Shown here: positions 44,522 through 54,794 of the stretch, in pieces | Layout of the letters: every line of letters begins with the position of its first letter | Numbering within the stretch: position 1 is the first letter of the stretch | NCBI RefSeq assembly: GCF_950295315.1 | Contig: NC_080168.1 | Location: forward strand, 70,317,254-70,381,253 | Direction of reading: 5' to 3' | DNA length: 64,000 bases | Source of the DNA: Erinaceus europaeus | Taxonomy: Eukaryota; Chordata; Mammalia; Eulipotyphla; Erinaceidae | Notes under the pieces: model-generated | What the model saw: the letters and a program-made list of their open reading frames with translations, nothing else | Databases searched by the model: none | What the model was told of the DNA's origin: nothing | Made by a program: the position numbers and the translations under genes

Positions 44522-45890
44522 GGACCCAGGGAGCTTTTGGCAGTGGACTTGACCAGCAACTGCAGTGCTCCTTGTAGCTTCACCCCTTGACCTGTTCGTC
44601 CCTGACCTCAGGCCAGCCTGGCTTTGGAAGTGAAATGTTTCGTTTATTTTCCCTTGAAAACAAACTTTACATCACTGATCTGCCACTGGGAAGGGGGCAG
44701 GGTGATGTTTGTGCTAGATTCCTGTTTCCAAGCCAGAGCCCATGACTCAGATGGTACGCATTTCAAAATTCTCTCAACATAGTTTCTCATTTAAAAAAAA
44801 AAAAAAAGAGGAAGAAAAGAAGAAAGAAAAAAAATATCTCTCACTGGGCCAATACTATTAGGGAAAAAAAAAGAAAAAAACAGCTGCCTGGTTTCACTAA
44901 AGTGAAACTGGATAGATTCATGGTGCACCCCTCTTCAAAGACCTGGATAATCATCTTTGTTTGCAAATTCCTTATTAAACTTAGAGATAAATGTTATCTT
45001 AAATTGAACTTTCCTATTATGAGCTACATATTTCGGTCTTCAACATTCATTTCCAGATTATTCTATAGCAGGACTGTCAGGGCTTCATGGCTCTTTCCCA
45101 ACTGGACCCAGGCTGAGATTTTTTTCCCACCCCCTTTTTTCTTCCAAGCAAGATGATAAACACTTAATAAGAAGATGGAACTTATGGAGAGTAGCCAGCA
45201 AAGAAAAAGCATTTATTCTACCAGTGGAATTCCACTTCAGATACTGTGCAGAAGAGGAATCCTCTTCTCTGGCTCCTTCTGCCTTTTGATGAAGGTTTTC
45301 AAAACTGTGAAAACAGACCGCCAAGTGTGTGGTCTTTGGCAGTTTCGTAATAGTCTGTGCCGGAGACAGAGGGGGTGGTTCACTTGAAGAAAAAAAATTA
45401 TTAGCTTTTTGCTTTATGATGACAGAAAACAGTTGCGATTCAAAAATGCCCAGGGTTCTGGGGCACTCCCTTGGGCAAACTGTTAGGTAATCAGCAGCTG
45501 TAGATGTTGCTTTCAGTAAAAAACTTGGAGAGTCTCCCCCCCACCCCCACACACACACCCCAAGATATCCTCAGGGCAGTCATTGTCAACTAGGAGAAGC
45601 TTGTAGAATTAGGGAGAGCAGGGGTAGAGGAAAGGCTTTATTATTGTTGTTTGTTTGTATTTTGGGTATTCTGTTTTGTTTAAGGGGAAAAATACTTCTG
45701 TTTCCCAGAGTGTATGAGTGTACCTCTCTGCCCTTGGTTTCTAGAAGAGTCTGTCCCTGAGTGTCTTCAGAAGAACAGGAAGAACATTCTCCTACTAGTC
45801 TTGCTGACTGTTTGGTTATATCAGGGGCTTTTATCAAATAATCGCCATGTTTATATTATCTCAGCCAACCCTTTTGACCTTTAAATTTCC
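44520..45890. other. Unique-looking sequence without a recognised gene
   Basis: The 157-codon minus frame (45085-45558) is the longest non-repeat frame here. Its translation shows no domain I recognise, and its N-terminus lies in a poly-C/CA-rich stretch. I do not call it a gene. Confidence 0.4.
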
Positions 45891-45896
45891 TTTTTG

Positions 45897-46002
45897 TCTT
45901 TCTTTCTTTCTTTCTTTCTTGCTTGCTTTCTTTCATTATTTCTTTCTTCCCCTCTTTCTTTCTTTCTCCCTCTCTTTCTTTATTTCTCTTTCTTTCTTCC
46001 TA
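45897..46002. repeat. (TTTC)n microsatellite
   Basis: Imperfect TTTC array with CCTC interruptions. Confidence 0.95.
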
Positions 46003-46069
46003 ATCCACACTGGTTTAATGTCTGTAGTTCTTTGCTCATCCTGGGCCTCAGCTAGCTCAGTCTTTTCCC

Positions 46070-47190
46070 CCTCTTTCTAAGCTTCAGATTCTAATTCATC
46101 ACACAGTGGAAGTGTTAAGTGTAGAACTAATGTCTGTGTTTGATGAGAAAGTGCTATCTGTTGGGTCAATGCCATGCTCCTCTTTTATCTCACTGCTGGT
46201 CCTTGGGTGGGCCAACGTAGACAAGACCTTCAAGCCCTGGACAAGTCAAGGTTAGAATATGGCAGTACATGTTGACAAACACTTTTATTATGGTTTTACA
46301 CAAATTATTCTGAATAACTTTTATGAAGGGGTGTATTTTGATGGGGACTACATTCTTCTGGGTATCCATGAAATGTGTTAGGAATGATGAGGACTAGAGG
46401 GCCCTAAATCCTAGTTCCATTGGGACCCAGAACTTCTGAGACTAGGAAACATTGTTTTTGACCCTGTCAAAGAAAGGAAAGAGAATCTGGAAAGCACTTG
46501 AGGAGGAAATCAGGCCATGTTTCCTCTACCTAGCAAGAGGAAAAAAGAAGTAGTAATATGTGTAGATGTGGCTTAGAAAGGAAGAGAGGGCAGGTCCTTA
46601 GAAAGTGAATAAGTTTTGATGCATAGACCATAGCTCTATGAGTATATGTTCCTTCAATCTAAGCACTTAAAAAAAAAGAAAGAAAATTCATAAGAAAGAG
46701 TCCCAGAGTCATCATTCTGCCATTTTTTTTTCCATAATAATTTGTGTTCTTCTTTATGCATGTGGTTTTCACTCTCCTAAAGAAAAGTTTAAAATGCCTG
46801 ATACCATAATCTTCCATAATTCTTTGGGGAATGAACCCTGTTGTGAATCAGACACCATGAAGAAGAGACTCTTGAGGCTCACCTCCCCCACAACAAAAGG
46901 TATGTGCAAAGGCAAGTCTATTTCAGAAGGATCACTATGAATATGTCAATAGAAGTTGGAGGGATCCTTGAGAATATGGTGGGGAGCTGAGTTTGGAGGC
47001 TCTTGTGGCTTCTGCAGCAATGCCTCCAAAGAGATGATGGAGATAGCCTTGAGCCAAGAGGAAGGGGCTGATGCTAGAAGGGAGGACTAGAGATATTTCA
47101 GGTGTGGAGCTCTAGGGTGTGTGAATTCAGGAGGGATGAGTGGGAGTTTTCCATTTTATTATACTTACCATACATATGGGTTCAATATGA
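46070..47190. other. Unique-looking sequence without a gene
   Basis: Nothing recognised beyond short frames. Confidence 0.4.
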
Positions 47191-47194
47191 CAGA

Positions 47195-47575
47195 GGGGTG
47201 AGACTATGTATAGAGGGGTCGCTTCACAAGCAGGTCTGCTATGTCTCTTTGTCTCTTTTCCTCTCTCTATCTCCCCTCCCCTCTCAATTTCTCTCTGTCC
47301 TATCCAATATAAAATAGAATAAAATGGCCAACAGGAACAGTAGATTTGTATTGCAAGCATCAAGCCCCAGCAATAATGCTGGAAGCAAAAAAAAAAAATT
47401 TTAATTAAAAAAAAAGAGAGAGGGAAGGGGTAGAGAAAGAGGAAAGAGTAACACCTGCAGCACTGCTCCACCACTCGTGAAGCTTCCACCCTGCAAGCGG
47501 GAAGCAGGACTTTGAACCTTGCCACTTCCACATAGAAATGTGTGCACTCTACCAGGTACACCACCACCCAGCCCC
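47195..47575. mobile_element. Plus SINE followed by reverse SINE
   Basis: 47195-47400 plus-strand (CAAGCAGGTCTGCTATGTCT, CAGCAATAATGCTGGAAGCA, poly-A). 47420-47575 reverse (ACACCTGCAGCACTGCTCCA, CACCACCCAGCCCC). Confidence 0.8.
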
Positions 47576-47689
47576 TCATCCTGAGTCTTTACAGGTAAGC
47601 CTACTTCATTCAAATGAAGCCTATTCCATTTGAATCCATCACCTGATGTGGTCACTTACCAAGCCACCAAATATTCCATGAAGGATATT

Positions 47690-47753
47690 TTTTTTTTCCA
47701 TTTTATTACATAGGACAAAGAGAAATTGACAAGGGGGAGATAGAGAAGGAGAG

Positions 47754-47804
<51 letters not shown>

Positions 47805-47820
47805 AGAAGGAAGGAAGAAA

Positions 47821-47869
<49 letters not shown>

Positions 47870-48170
47870 GCACCTGTAGACATGCTTCACCACTTGTGAA
47901 ACATCCTTGCTGCAGGTGGGAAGCAGAGGCTCAAACCTTATAGTTAAAAGTGGTGGGGGAAATAGCATAATGGTTCTACAAAAAGATTTTTATGCCTGAG
48001 GCTCCAAAGTCTCAGGTTCAACCCTCAGTACCACCATAAGGCAAGGTTTTTGACAAAAGCAACAATTGCCCATGGTTAAATGTTAATCTGTAACCCTCTG
48101 GTCCTTGCATGGGTCATTGTGCATAGTACTATGTGCTTTTAACCAAGTACACCACAGCTTGACCCCGTTA
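47690..48170 (-). mobile_element. Reverse SINE split by a second SINE
   Basis: The reverse SINE body (GGACAAAGAGAAATTGAC, (GAAA)n 47752-47869, CACCTGTAGACATGCTTCAC) stops at about 47940. Its head resumes at about 48092 (CTGGTCCTTGCATGG ... CACCACAGCTTGACCCC). The insert at 47941-48091 is another SINE-like unit in plus orientation. Confidence 0.8.
47936..48090 (+). repeat. SINE-like unit with non-SINE tail, duplicate A
   Basis: AGTTAAAAGTGGT, ATAATGGTTCTACAAAAAGA, then GGCAAGGTTTTTGACAAAA and a GGTTAAATGTTAATCTGTAACC tail. Recurs at 49655-49830 with the same tail. Confidence 0.75.
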
Positions 48171-48469
48171 CTTAACTTTAAGTCCTTGTGGATTGTCCAC
48201 TTTAGACTCAAGCCTGGGTTTTCTGGATGTTTCCGGTTCACTGATCACCTGGACTCACCTGAGCTTTTAGCTGCACCTCAGCTCGCATTTTTCTAACAAG
48301 AAGAACTCTCTGGATAATAAACTTACCATTGACCCATTCACATCATGTCACGGAGTTAGGAGACATCGTAACATTCAAAACGAAATGTCTGAAAAAACAC
48401 AACTATCCTCAACACTAATAAAAAGGGGAATATACTCCCATGTAGTCATGTTAAAAGGACAGTTTTTCT

Positions 48470-48690
48470 TTTTTTTCCACCAGGGCTATTACTAGAGCAC
48501 AGGGCCTGTACAGCTCCACCATTCCTGAGAGCCACTTTTTTTTCTCTTTTATCTATCTTTTTTGATAGATGATGAAAGACAGAAAGGAGAGACTACTGCA
48601 GCTTTGCTCCACTGCACCTGAAGCTTCCAGTGCCCCGTGCAGACATGAACTGTGGGCCTGAACCAGCATTCTTGTGCCTGGTAATGTGTG
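48470..48690 (-). mobile_element. SINE, reverse
   Basis: CACCAGGGCTATTACTAGAG, TTTTGATAGATGATGAAAGA, TGCCTGGTAATGTGTGTGCT. Its head lies at one edge of the inverted duplication. Confidence 0.8.
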
Positions 48691-49390
48691 TGCTCTACTG
48701 CATAAAATACCCTTCAGTTCCTAACAGGACAAAGACCTTACACCAGTGAATCACATTCTTAATTTTATGCAATACACACCAAGAAGAAGGTTCATTATCA
48801 GTCTCTTTCATACTCTTCAGTTAGTTGAACCACAAGTCCAACTCCAAAGAAGAAGTCTAGAGCATCATTTCCACAGGGAAAAGATAATATACTTTGCTCA
48901 CCCTCAACCATCAGAGAAGGAATTCCTTGGTCTGATGTTTTGGAAAACAGTAAGTTATATTTGACTGCAAGTCTCATAACATGGTTTTTGGAAATCAGAA
49001 GGAATTGAGATCAGTACAAACATCCTGGAGAAAACCAAAGGATTCCTCATGTTTTCTTCTATGTTGATCATTTTTCTAAGCCAAGAAACAAAACTCTAAG
49101 TATGTTTTGTTTGTTTGCCACCAGGGTTATCACTGGAACTCTGCTTGCACAATGAATTCACAGCTCCCAGTAGCCAGTTTTTCATTTTGTTCCCTTTTAT
49201 TTGATAGGACATACATAAATTGATAAGGCATAAGTGTATAGAGAGAGAGAGAGATAAAGAAAGACAATTATAGCTCTGATTCATTGCTCATGAAGCTTCC
49301 CTCACAGGTGGGGACAAGGGACTTGAACTCAGGTCCCTATGCAAGGTAATATGTTTGCTCAACTAGGTGCAACACCCCTCACCCCCTTTA
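48655..49390 (+). repeat. Inverted duplication, left arm
   Basis: Reverse-complement match to 52160-53442, including the shared SINE at the inner end (49110-49390 here, 52160-52440 there) and GACTTGCAGTCAAATATA and CCAAAACATCAGACCAAGGA read on minus. This arm lacks the LTR present in the other arm. Divergence looks like tens of percent at most; I did not align it fully. Confidence 0.85.
49110..49390 (-). mobile_element. SINE inside left arm
   Basis: GCCACCAGGGTTATCACTGG, TATTTGATAGGACATACA, GTGCAACACCCCTCACCCCC. Confidence 0.8.
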
Positions 49391-49654
49391 AGTATGTATT
49401 TCAAACTGGGATATTTGGAGCTCTGGGACCCTGCTCAGCATATATATGGATCCATTGGTCTTCTTTGCTTGTGACATTGAGATTAAACTGCTCTCCAATA
49501 AAAGTTATGTTTTGAACCTGTGTCATCAAAGGTTATGGATATTTCCTTGTCTACAAGGACCCTGAATAGGAAGTTCACCTGAATGAAAGGTGAGCCTGTT
49601 CTAGTGTAGAGGTAACCTCAGAGAAGATTCCATGAGGTGGTTGCTTTTACTTAA

Positions 49655-49830
49655 GATATAGTTAAAAGTGGTAGGGGAGATATCATAATGGTTCTATAAA
49701 AAGACTTTCATGCCTGAGGCTCTAAAGTCCCATGTTCAACCCTCAGCACCACCATAAGGCAAGGTTTTTGACAAAACAAAAATGTTATGGATAATTGTTA
49801 ATTAATGGTTAAATGTTAATCTTTAACCCT
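49655..49830 (+). repeat. SINE-like unit with non-SINE tail, duplicate B
   Basis: Matches 47936-48090 in both the SINE part (GCACCACCATAAGGCAAGG) and the tail (GGTTAAATGTTAATCTTTAA). Confidence 0.75.
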
Positions 49831-50007
49831 TTGGGAAAGTTCTGAATGAGTGGATTCATCATCTAATAAGACTGTTATATAACTAACAGCATATGTCACC
49901 CATTATAGGTTTTACCATGGTAAAGCTATGACCTCTCAACTGTTCTGTAGAATCATTCCACTTACAACCCCTTTGAAACAAATATTGGGGTCTGTGTGGG
50001 TATCACT

Positions 50008-50010
50008 CAC

Positions 50011-50078
<68 letters not shown>

Positions 50079-50164
50079 CAAGAGCAAGTTCAGACTGCAG
50101 CAGTAAGTGAATAAAATCAAAATGATCACTGAACAAACATTTCTAAATACACTGCCAATATACA

Positions 50165-50200
<36 letters not shown>
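50008..50200. repeat. Two (CA)n microsatellites
   Basis: 50008-50078 is CA with regularly spaced AAAC interruptions; 50166-50200 is pure CA. Confidence 0.95.
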
Positions 50201-50203
<3 letters not shown>

Positions 50204-50209
50204 CCTCAA

Positions 50210-50535
50210 ATATTAAAAAGTTAAAGAACAGTTATTGGGTTTTTTATTGGTTATTCTTGGCCAACATCCAAAGTTGTTTTCTCAAACTCTCCAAGAGATG
50301 AAGGATGTATGAGCCTGGGAAAAGGCACATGTATGGTCTCAAAACTTCACCACACCTCATTCAGAAGCAGAGTTATGGAAGTGTATTCTTCTAGGTTCTC
50401 TCTATGGAAGGAGCTTGCCCAGAGACCTACCATCCAGGAAAACAACAGGGAGGAAGATCCACAGCTGTGCTTGGTTATAGCTGAAGTCTTCCTCTCCCTA
50501 TCAGGAAAGCAAATATTGACACTTAAGACAGCTCA
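50210..50535. other. Unique-looking sequence without a gene
   Basis: The 158-codon frame 50309-50785 runs into a SINE, so its 3' half is repeat-derived. The 5' half shows no domain. Confidence 0.4.
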
Positions 50536-50539
50536 GGAT

Positions 50540-50735
50540 ATGCTAAAGGTGTTTCTGGAGGGCTCAGTGATGTCTAACCCTGTAGAACAGCCACATTACG
50601 TGAAAGGACCTAGATTCAAGTTTCCAGTCCCCACTTGTAGGGGGAAGCTTCATGAATGGGAGACCAGTACTGCAAGTATCTTTCCTCTCTCCTTCATGCT
50701 TCTAAACTATCCTTATCTACTGCACAAAGAGAGAA
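50540..50735 (+). mobile_element. SINE, diverged
   Basis: CTGGAGGGCTCAGTGATGTC head, ACCTAGATTCAAGTTTCCAG, GTAGGGGGAAGCTTCATGAA. Confidence 0.7.
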
Positions 50736-51059
50736 GGCATCTAGCAAGCAAACCTTTGAGTGAACCTACACAGGGCAGAAATTAAACTCAGCCTATTTCA
50801 CCCAAATCACACCAGTCATTTAAGAAGTCAGAAAGCCATTACCCTAGTTGGAATCTGAGCAGGAAGTAGGATTAACACCTTCAAAGTCTTTAAGTAAAGT
50901 GCCAAGAAATTTAATGACCTCACTGCTTAATCAGTTAGGGGACTGATTAGTAGACTGAACAACAATGGAATGTCCTTCAGGATAAAAATGATATGCCACT
51001 ACTATCATCAGTGTTGATATCACATTTGTTTCAATATACATATTTATGTATGACGAAAA

Positions 51060-51390
51060 GAAAAAGACAAGACTATTGCTCAGTTCTGACTGATAGTAGT
51101 GTTGGAGATTAAACCTGGTATCTCAGAACCTGAAGCAAAAAATTATTTTGCATAAGCAGACCGATATTAAATTCTTTTAAAAAATATTCAATAATTTATT
51201 TATTTTGGATAGAAACAGAGAAATTGAGAGGTAAGGGAGAGAAGAAAAGAGAGAGCTACCTACAGCCTTGCTCCACAATTTGTGAAGCTTCCTCCCTGCA
51301 GGTGGGGACTGTAGGCTTGAAATGGGGTCCTTGTGCCGTGTACTGTAGGATATTTACTGTGTATACCACTGTCCAGCCCCCTCACATTCC
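51060..51390 (-). mobile_element. Two reverse SINEs
   Basis: 51060-51165 (GCTCAGTTCTGACTGATAGT, ATTAAACCTGGTATCTCAGA) and 51185-51385 (GATAGAAACAGAGAAATTGA, CACTGTCCAGCCCC). Confidence 0.7.
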
Positions 51391-51659
51391 ATTCTGTGTG
51401 TGGAGTCCACCTTAAGAGAACCACAGACACTGAGTGTGATAATGAACTGAAGTTGAAACTCGTTAAGTGAGTAAACATTTCCTTCTGTCCAGGCTAGTTT
51501 TTAGTTGAATTCCAGTCCACAGGAGAAAGCCAAAAGCAAGAATGGCACATGCCAGGATAAGAAGTATGAATGACAACATATTATAAAGACTAAATTATGA
51601 TGGGTATATATGGAAAGCCATAGGACTTTTTATGGATCTCAAAATCGCTCACACTGAAT

Positions 51660-51747
51660 TTTCTTGTGACTTTATGTTGAGTGGACAGTCATGTGGAAGC
51701 AAATTTCTTGTGACTTTATGTTGAGTTGACAGTCATGTGGAAGCAAA
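51660..51747 (+). repeat. 44-bp tandem duplication, two units
   Basis: Units 51660-51703 and 51704-51747 both contain TTTCTTGTGACTTTATGTTG and CAGTCATGTGGAAGCAAA, differing at one base (GTGG against GTTG). Confidence 0.95.
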
Positions 51748-51869
51748 TGTGTGATGCTAGGTTGCATCACTACTACCCCAATACTTCTCCTCTCCCCCCT
51801 GTCTGGTTTTTGTGACTTCTGCAAGATACCTTCCTAGTGAGGGTTTGGCCATAGGACTTTCTTATAGTA

Positions 51870-52080
51870 ATGCAGTTGGGGTGGGAGCCTAGTGGTGGCT
51901 GAGTGCACAAGGACCCTGGATTGAGCCCCCTAGATCCCATGTACAGGGGGAAAGTTTTGTGAGTGGTGAAGCAGTGTAGCAGGTGTCTCTCCATCTCTCT
52001 CCCTCTCTATTACCTCCTTCCCTCTTGATTTCTGGCTGTCTCTATCCAATATATAAAGGTACTAAAAAATTTTTAAGAAA
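51870..52080 (+). mobile_element. tRNA-derived SINE
   Basis: GGGAGCCTAGTGGTGGCTGA, AAGGACCCTGGATTGAGCCC, GTAGCAGGTGTCTCTCC. Confidence 0.8.
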
Positions 52081-52159
52081 AAAAGATGGGGGTGAACTTG
52101 ACTCTGTGCTGAACAACTGCACATTGCCGACAGATTCCTAGTATTTTTGTTTTTCCACA

Positions 52160-52440
52160 AGGACAGTCTACTGGTCCCAACTGCAGAAGGGAGGCTTCTC
52201 AAATAGTGAAACAGGGCGCTCTCTCTCTCTCTCTCTCTCAATTTCTCTCTCTCCCTTTCTCTCTATGTCTCTCTCTCTTCCTCTCTCTCTCTCTCTGTCT
52301 CTCTCTATCTCCCTTCTCTATAAATTTCTCTCTATCCTATCAAATAATAGGGAGAAAAAAAACCTTAAAGAATACCTGCTTGGGACAATGGATTCACTAT
52401 GCAGGCACATAGTCCCAGTGATAAACCTGTTGGCTAACAA
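52160..52440 (+). mobile_element. SINE inside right arm, CT-rich
   Basis: GGTCCCAACTGCAGAAGGGA, (CT)n 52218-52310, ATCCTATCAAATAATAGG and AGTCCCAGTGATAAACCTG. Inverted counterpart of 49110-49390. Confidence 0.8.
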
Positions 52441-52725
52441 ACAAACAAACAACAAAAAAAAAAAAACAGAGCTTAGGTTCTAAGTTTAGAAAACTGATCA
52501 ATATAGAAGAGAACATGAGGAATCTTTTGGTTTTCACCAGAAGGTTTGTACTGTTCCCAATTCCTTCTAATTTCCCAAACTGTGCTATGAGACTTGCAGT
52601 CAAATATAGCTTACTGTTTTCCAAAACATCAGACCAAGGAATTTTTTTATTTTTTTGCATGACTGAGGATGAGCAACATGCATTATTTATTCCATGGGAA
52701 ATTGATGCTCTAGACTTCTGCTTTG

Positions 52726-53273
52726 GTGTTGTGTTGGGAAATTGTGAGGAGCCTCACAAAGCACCCTATATTTTTCTGCCTCCAGGAGCCTGGCATTCCT
52801 TAAAACATTAAGCCAGATCCCCCTGCTCCACCCTGCATTCCTGATACTATGGCATATCTACATAATCATTGTTTTGCCTGAAAGATCCCCACCCATTCCA
52901 TTTATTTGATCTATCTTCTTTCTACCCTCAAGACTCTCCCTGCCTGCAGGGTATTATTAATCCTACCAGTTAAAACCCTCTCAACAGTTGCTAAGGAAGT
53001 TCCTACCTTCCCAGCTCCTTTTGTCTTTCTCTGCCCCTTTCCTAGCCATTTCCTTTTCCAACTTGCCACTTCCGGGTCTGCCCTTTAAAAGCCTTGGCTC
53101 TCTGATCAATAAAGAAATTGTATTGTGTAGCCGCCGCCACGAGCTTGGTTCATAAGTCATCTCCCTCACATCGCTGAGTGAGTAGCAGCCCAGGCTCGCT
53201 CCAGTTGAGTTCTCTCCAACCCAAAGAGTACACACCCAGAAAGAGGAACCCCTACACTAACCTGGCAGTGTTG
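52726..53273 (+). mobile_element. Solo LTR with 6-bp target duplication
   Basis: LTR 52732-53267 (536 bp) begins TGTTGGGAAATTGTGAGGAG and ends AACCTGGCA, flanked by GTGTTG on both sides (52726-52731 and 53268-53273). It has a poly(A) signal AATAAA at 53108-53113 and a possible TATA-like TTTAAAAG about 30 bp before it. No interior remains, so it is a recombination product. Six-bp duplication fits a class II ERV, but the sequence is unlike the other LTRs here. Confidence 0.87.
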
Positions 53274-53664
53274 GACACATAGCACAACTAATTGAAGCCT
53301 ATGAAAGTGACTGATGATGAACCTCCTGGTGTGTGTTGCATAAAATTAAGAATGTGGTTCAATAGTTTAAGATCTTTGTCCTGTTAGTAACTGAAGAGTG
53401 TTTCATGCAGTAGGGCACACACATTATCATGCATAAGAACCCTTCCTCAAAGCTTATGTTGTATTTCCTCTAGCTTGTGTCCAAGAGCAAAATACTTGAC
53501 ACAGCATCAGACCTCCTCACAGAGTGGGGACAGCCATCACCAAGTCTACTCATAGTACACAGTCTCAAGAGGAAACAAACATGAATGAAAACTGGAAGTG
53601 TTTCTCACCACTGCAAATCTACCAAGCACATATCCTTCTCTGGAATGGGATTAATAAAATAATT

Positions 53665-53930
53665 TGGGAGCAAGGAGGTGGCACATTCAGTTGAGCATAC
53701 ACATTACCAAGCACAAAGACCTGGATTCCAAATCTGCTTCCCACAGAGAGGAAGAAGTTTCAATACTGTTGAAGCAGGGCTGCAGGTGTCCTTCTACCTC
53801 TCTCTATATATATTACCCTCTTAATTTCTCAGGGTATCAAATAAATAAATAATGCTACCAGGAGTACTGGAGCTTGCTGTTCAGGCACTGATTCTAGTGA
53901 TAACTTCCTTGACCTGTTCCTCTTCTGGGG
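53665..53930 (+). mobile_element. tRNA-derived SINE
   Basis: GGGAGCAAGGAGGTGGCACA, GACCTGGATTCCAAATC, AGGGCTGCAGGTGTCCTTC, GATTCTAGTGATAACTTCC. Confidence 0.75.
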
Positions 53931-53934
53931 CAGT

Positions 53935-54790
53935 GAGAGGATATCGCCCTAGCTTCCTTTTTTTCTTCCCTATAGCTCTTTAGTTTATGCTGTTTTTCGT
54001 AATTGTTTATGATTGGGGGAGGGGGGTTGGATAGCCAGTTTATAAGAGTTTAAACTTCAGACTGGTCTTTAGGTGTTTTTTTCCCCATTTTATTTCTGTT
54101 TGTTTGTTTGATTTGGTTTTGTTTTTGGTATTTCGCTAGCTTGTTTGTTTTGTTATTGCTGCTAGTTTATTTCCCCTTCATATTACTTTAACCAAAATTC
54201 ACCTTTGTTGGCGGTACATTGCATTTACTCATGATTGGTTCTCTTCTCTATTGTAATAGTAGTGGTTTTTTTGTTTGTTTGTTTTCTTTTTTATTTGTTT
54301 TGTTTTTTCTTCTTTTCTCTCCATTTCCTTTCCTTCTCTCTGACTTGAAAAATCTTAGCTTTTGCTCCTGTATTTGCTTTATTCACTTGTGCTTATTTGT
54401 GATCTATCTGGAGTAAGAAGTCTGATATAGAAAGGTTTTACTTTCTTTATCTCTCTCATCCTTTATTTTCTGTTCCCACAATCTCTTAAATTTATGCTTA
54501 ATAATGGATTTTTGTAATTGCCTGCTCTTGCCTTGTATTTTTTTTCTGCTATTGTTGTTTTCTTTTTGCTTTTGTTTTGTTTTGTTTTGGTTTTGGTGGG
54601 GAGAGTTTTTGTACCTAACGGGTTTTGATTGAGCTGCATTAATCATCACTTTTGTTGTTGTTGCTGTATTTCCTGAAATTTGTGACCACAGTTATAAGAG
54701 GCCTTTTGTTGAGTGGAGCTTTTCCTCACTCAGCACAACAATTGAACTTAAATAGCCAAGGCACAAAAATACAAAACACACCAATAAAAA
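53935..54790. other. T-rich segment, possible L1 5' UTR
   Basis: Rich in TTTG/TTTTG, with no ORF of note. It precedes the L1 ORF1 region directly, but does not visibly match the 5' UTR of the 30-kb L1. Confidence 0.35.
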
Positions 54791-54794
54791 AATA

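Larger units (their letters stand above)
52160..53442 (-). repeat. Inverted duplication, right arm, with LTR inserted
   Basis: Reverse-complement counterpart of 48655-49390. The match runs from the SINE through CTTCTGCTTTGGTGTTG, is broken by the LTR at 52732-53267, resumes at GTGTTGGACACATAG, and ends within a SINE head near 53442. Confidence 0.85.

Noticed and set aside
45085..45558. 157-codon minus-strand frame as a host gene
   Set aside because: No recognisable domain, atypical low-complexity start, and no splice or promoter support.
50309..50785. 158-codon frame as a gene
   Set aside because: Its second half is SINE sequence, including the CCAGTCCCCACTTGTAGGGG signature.
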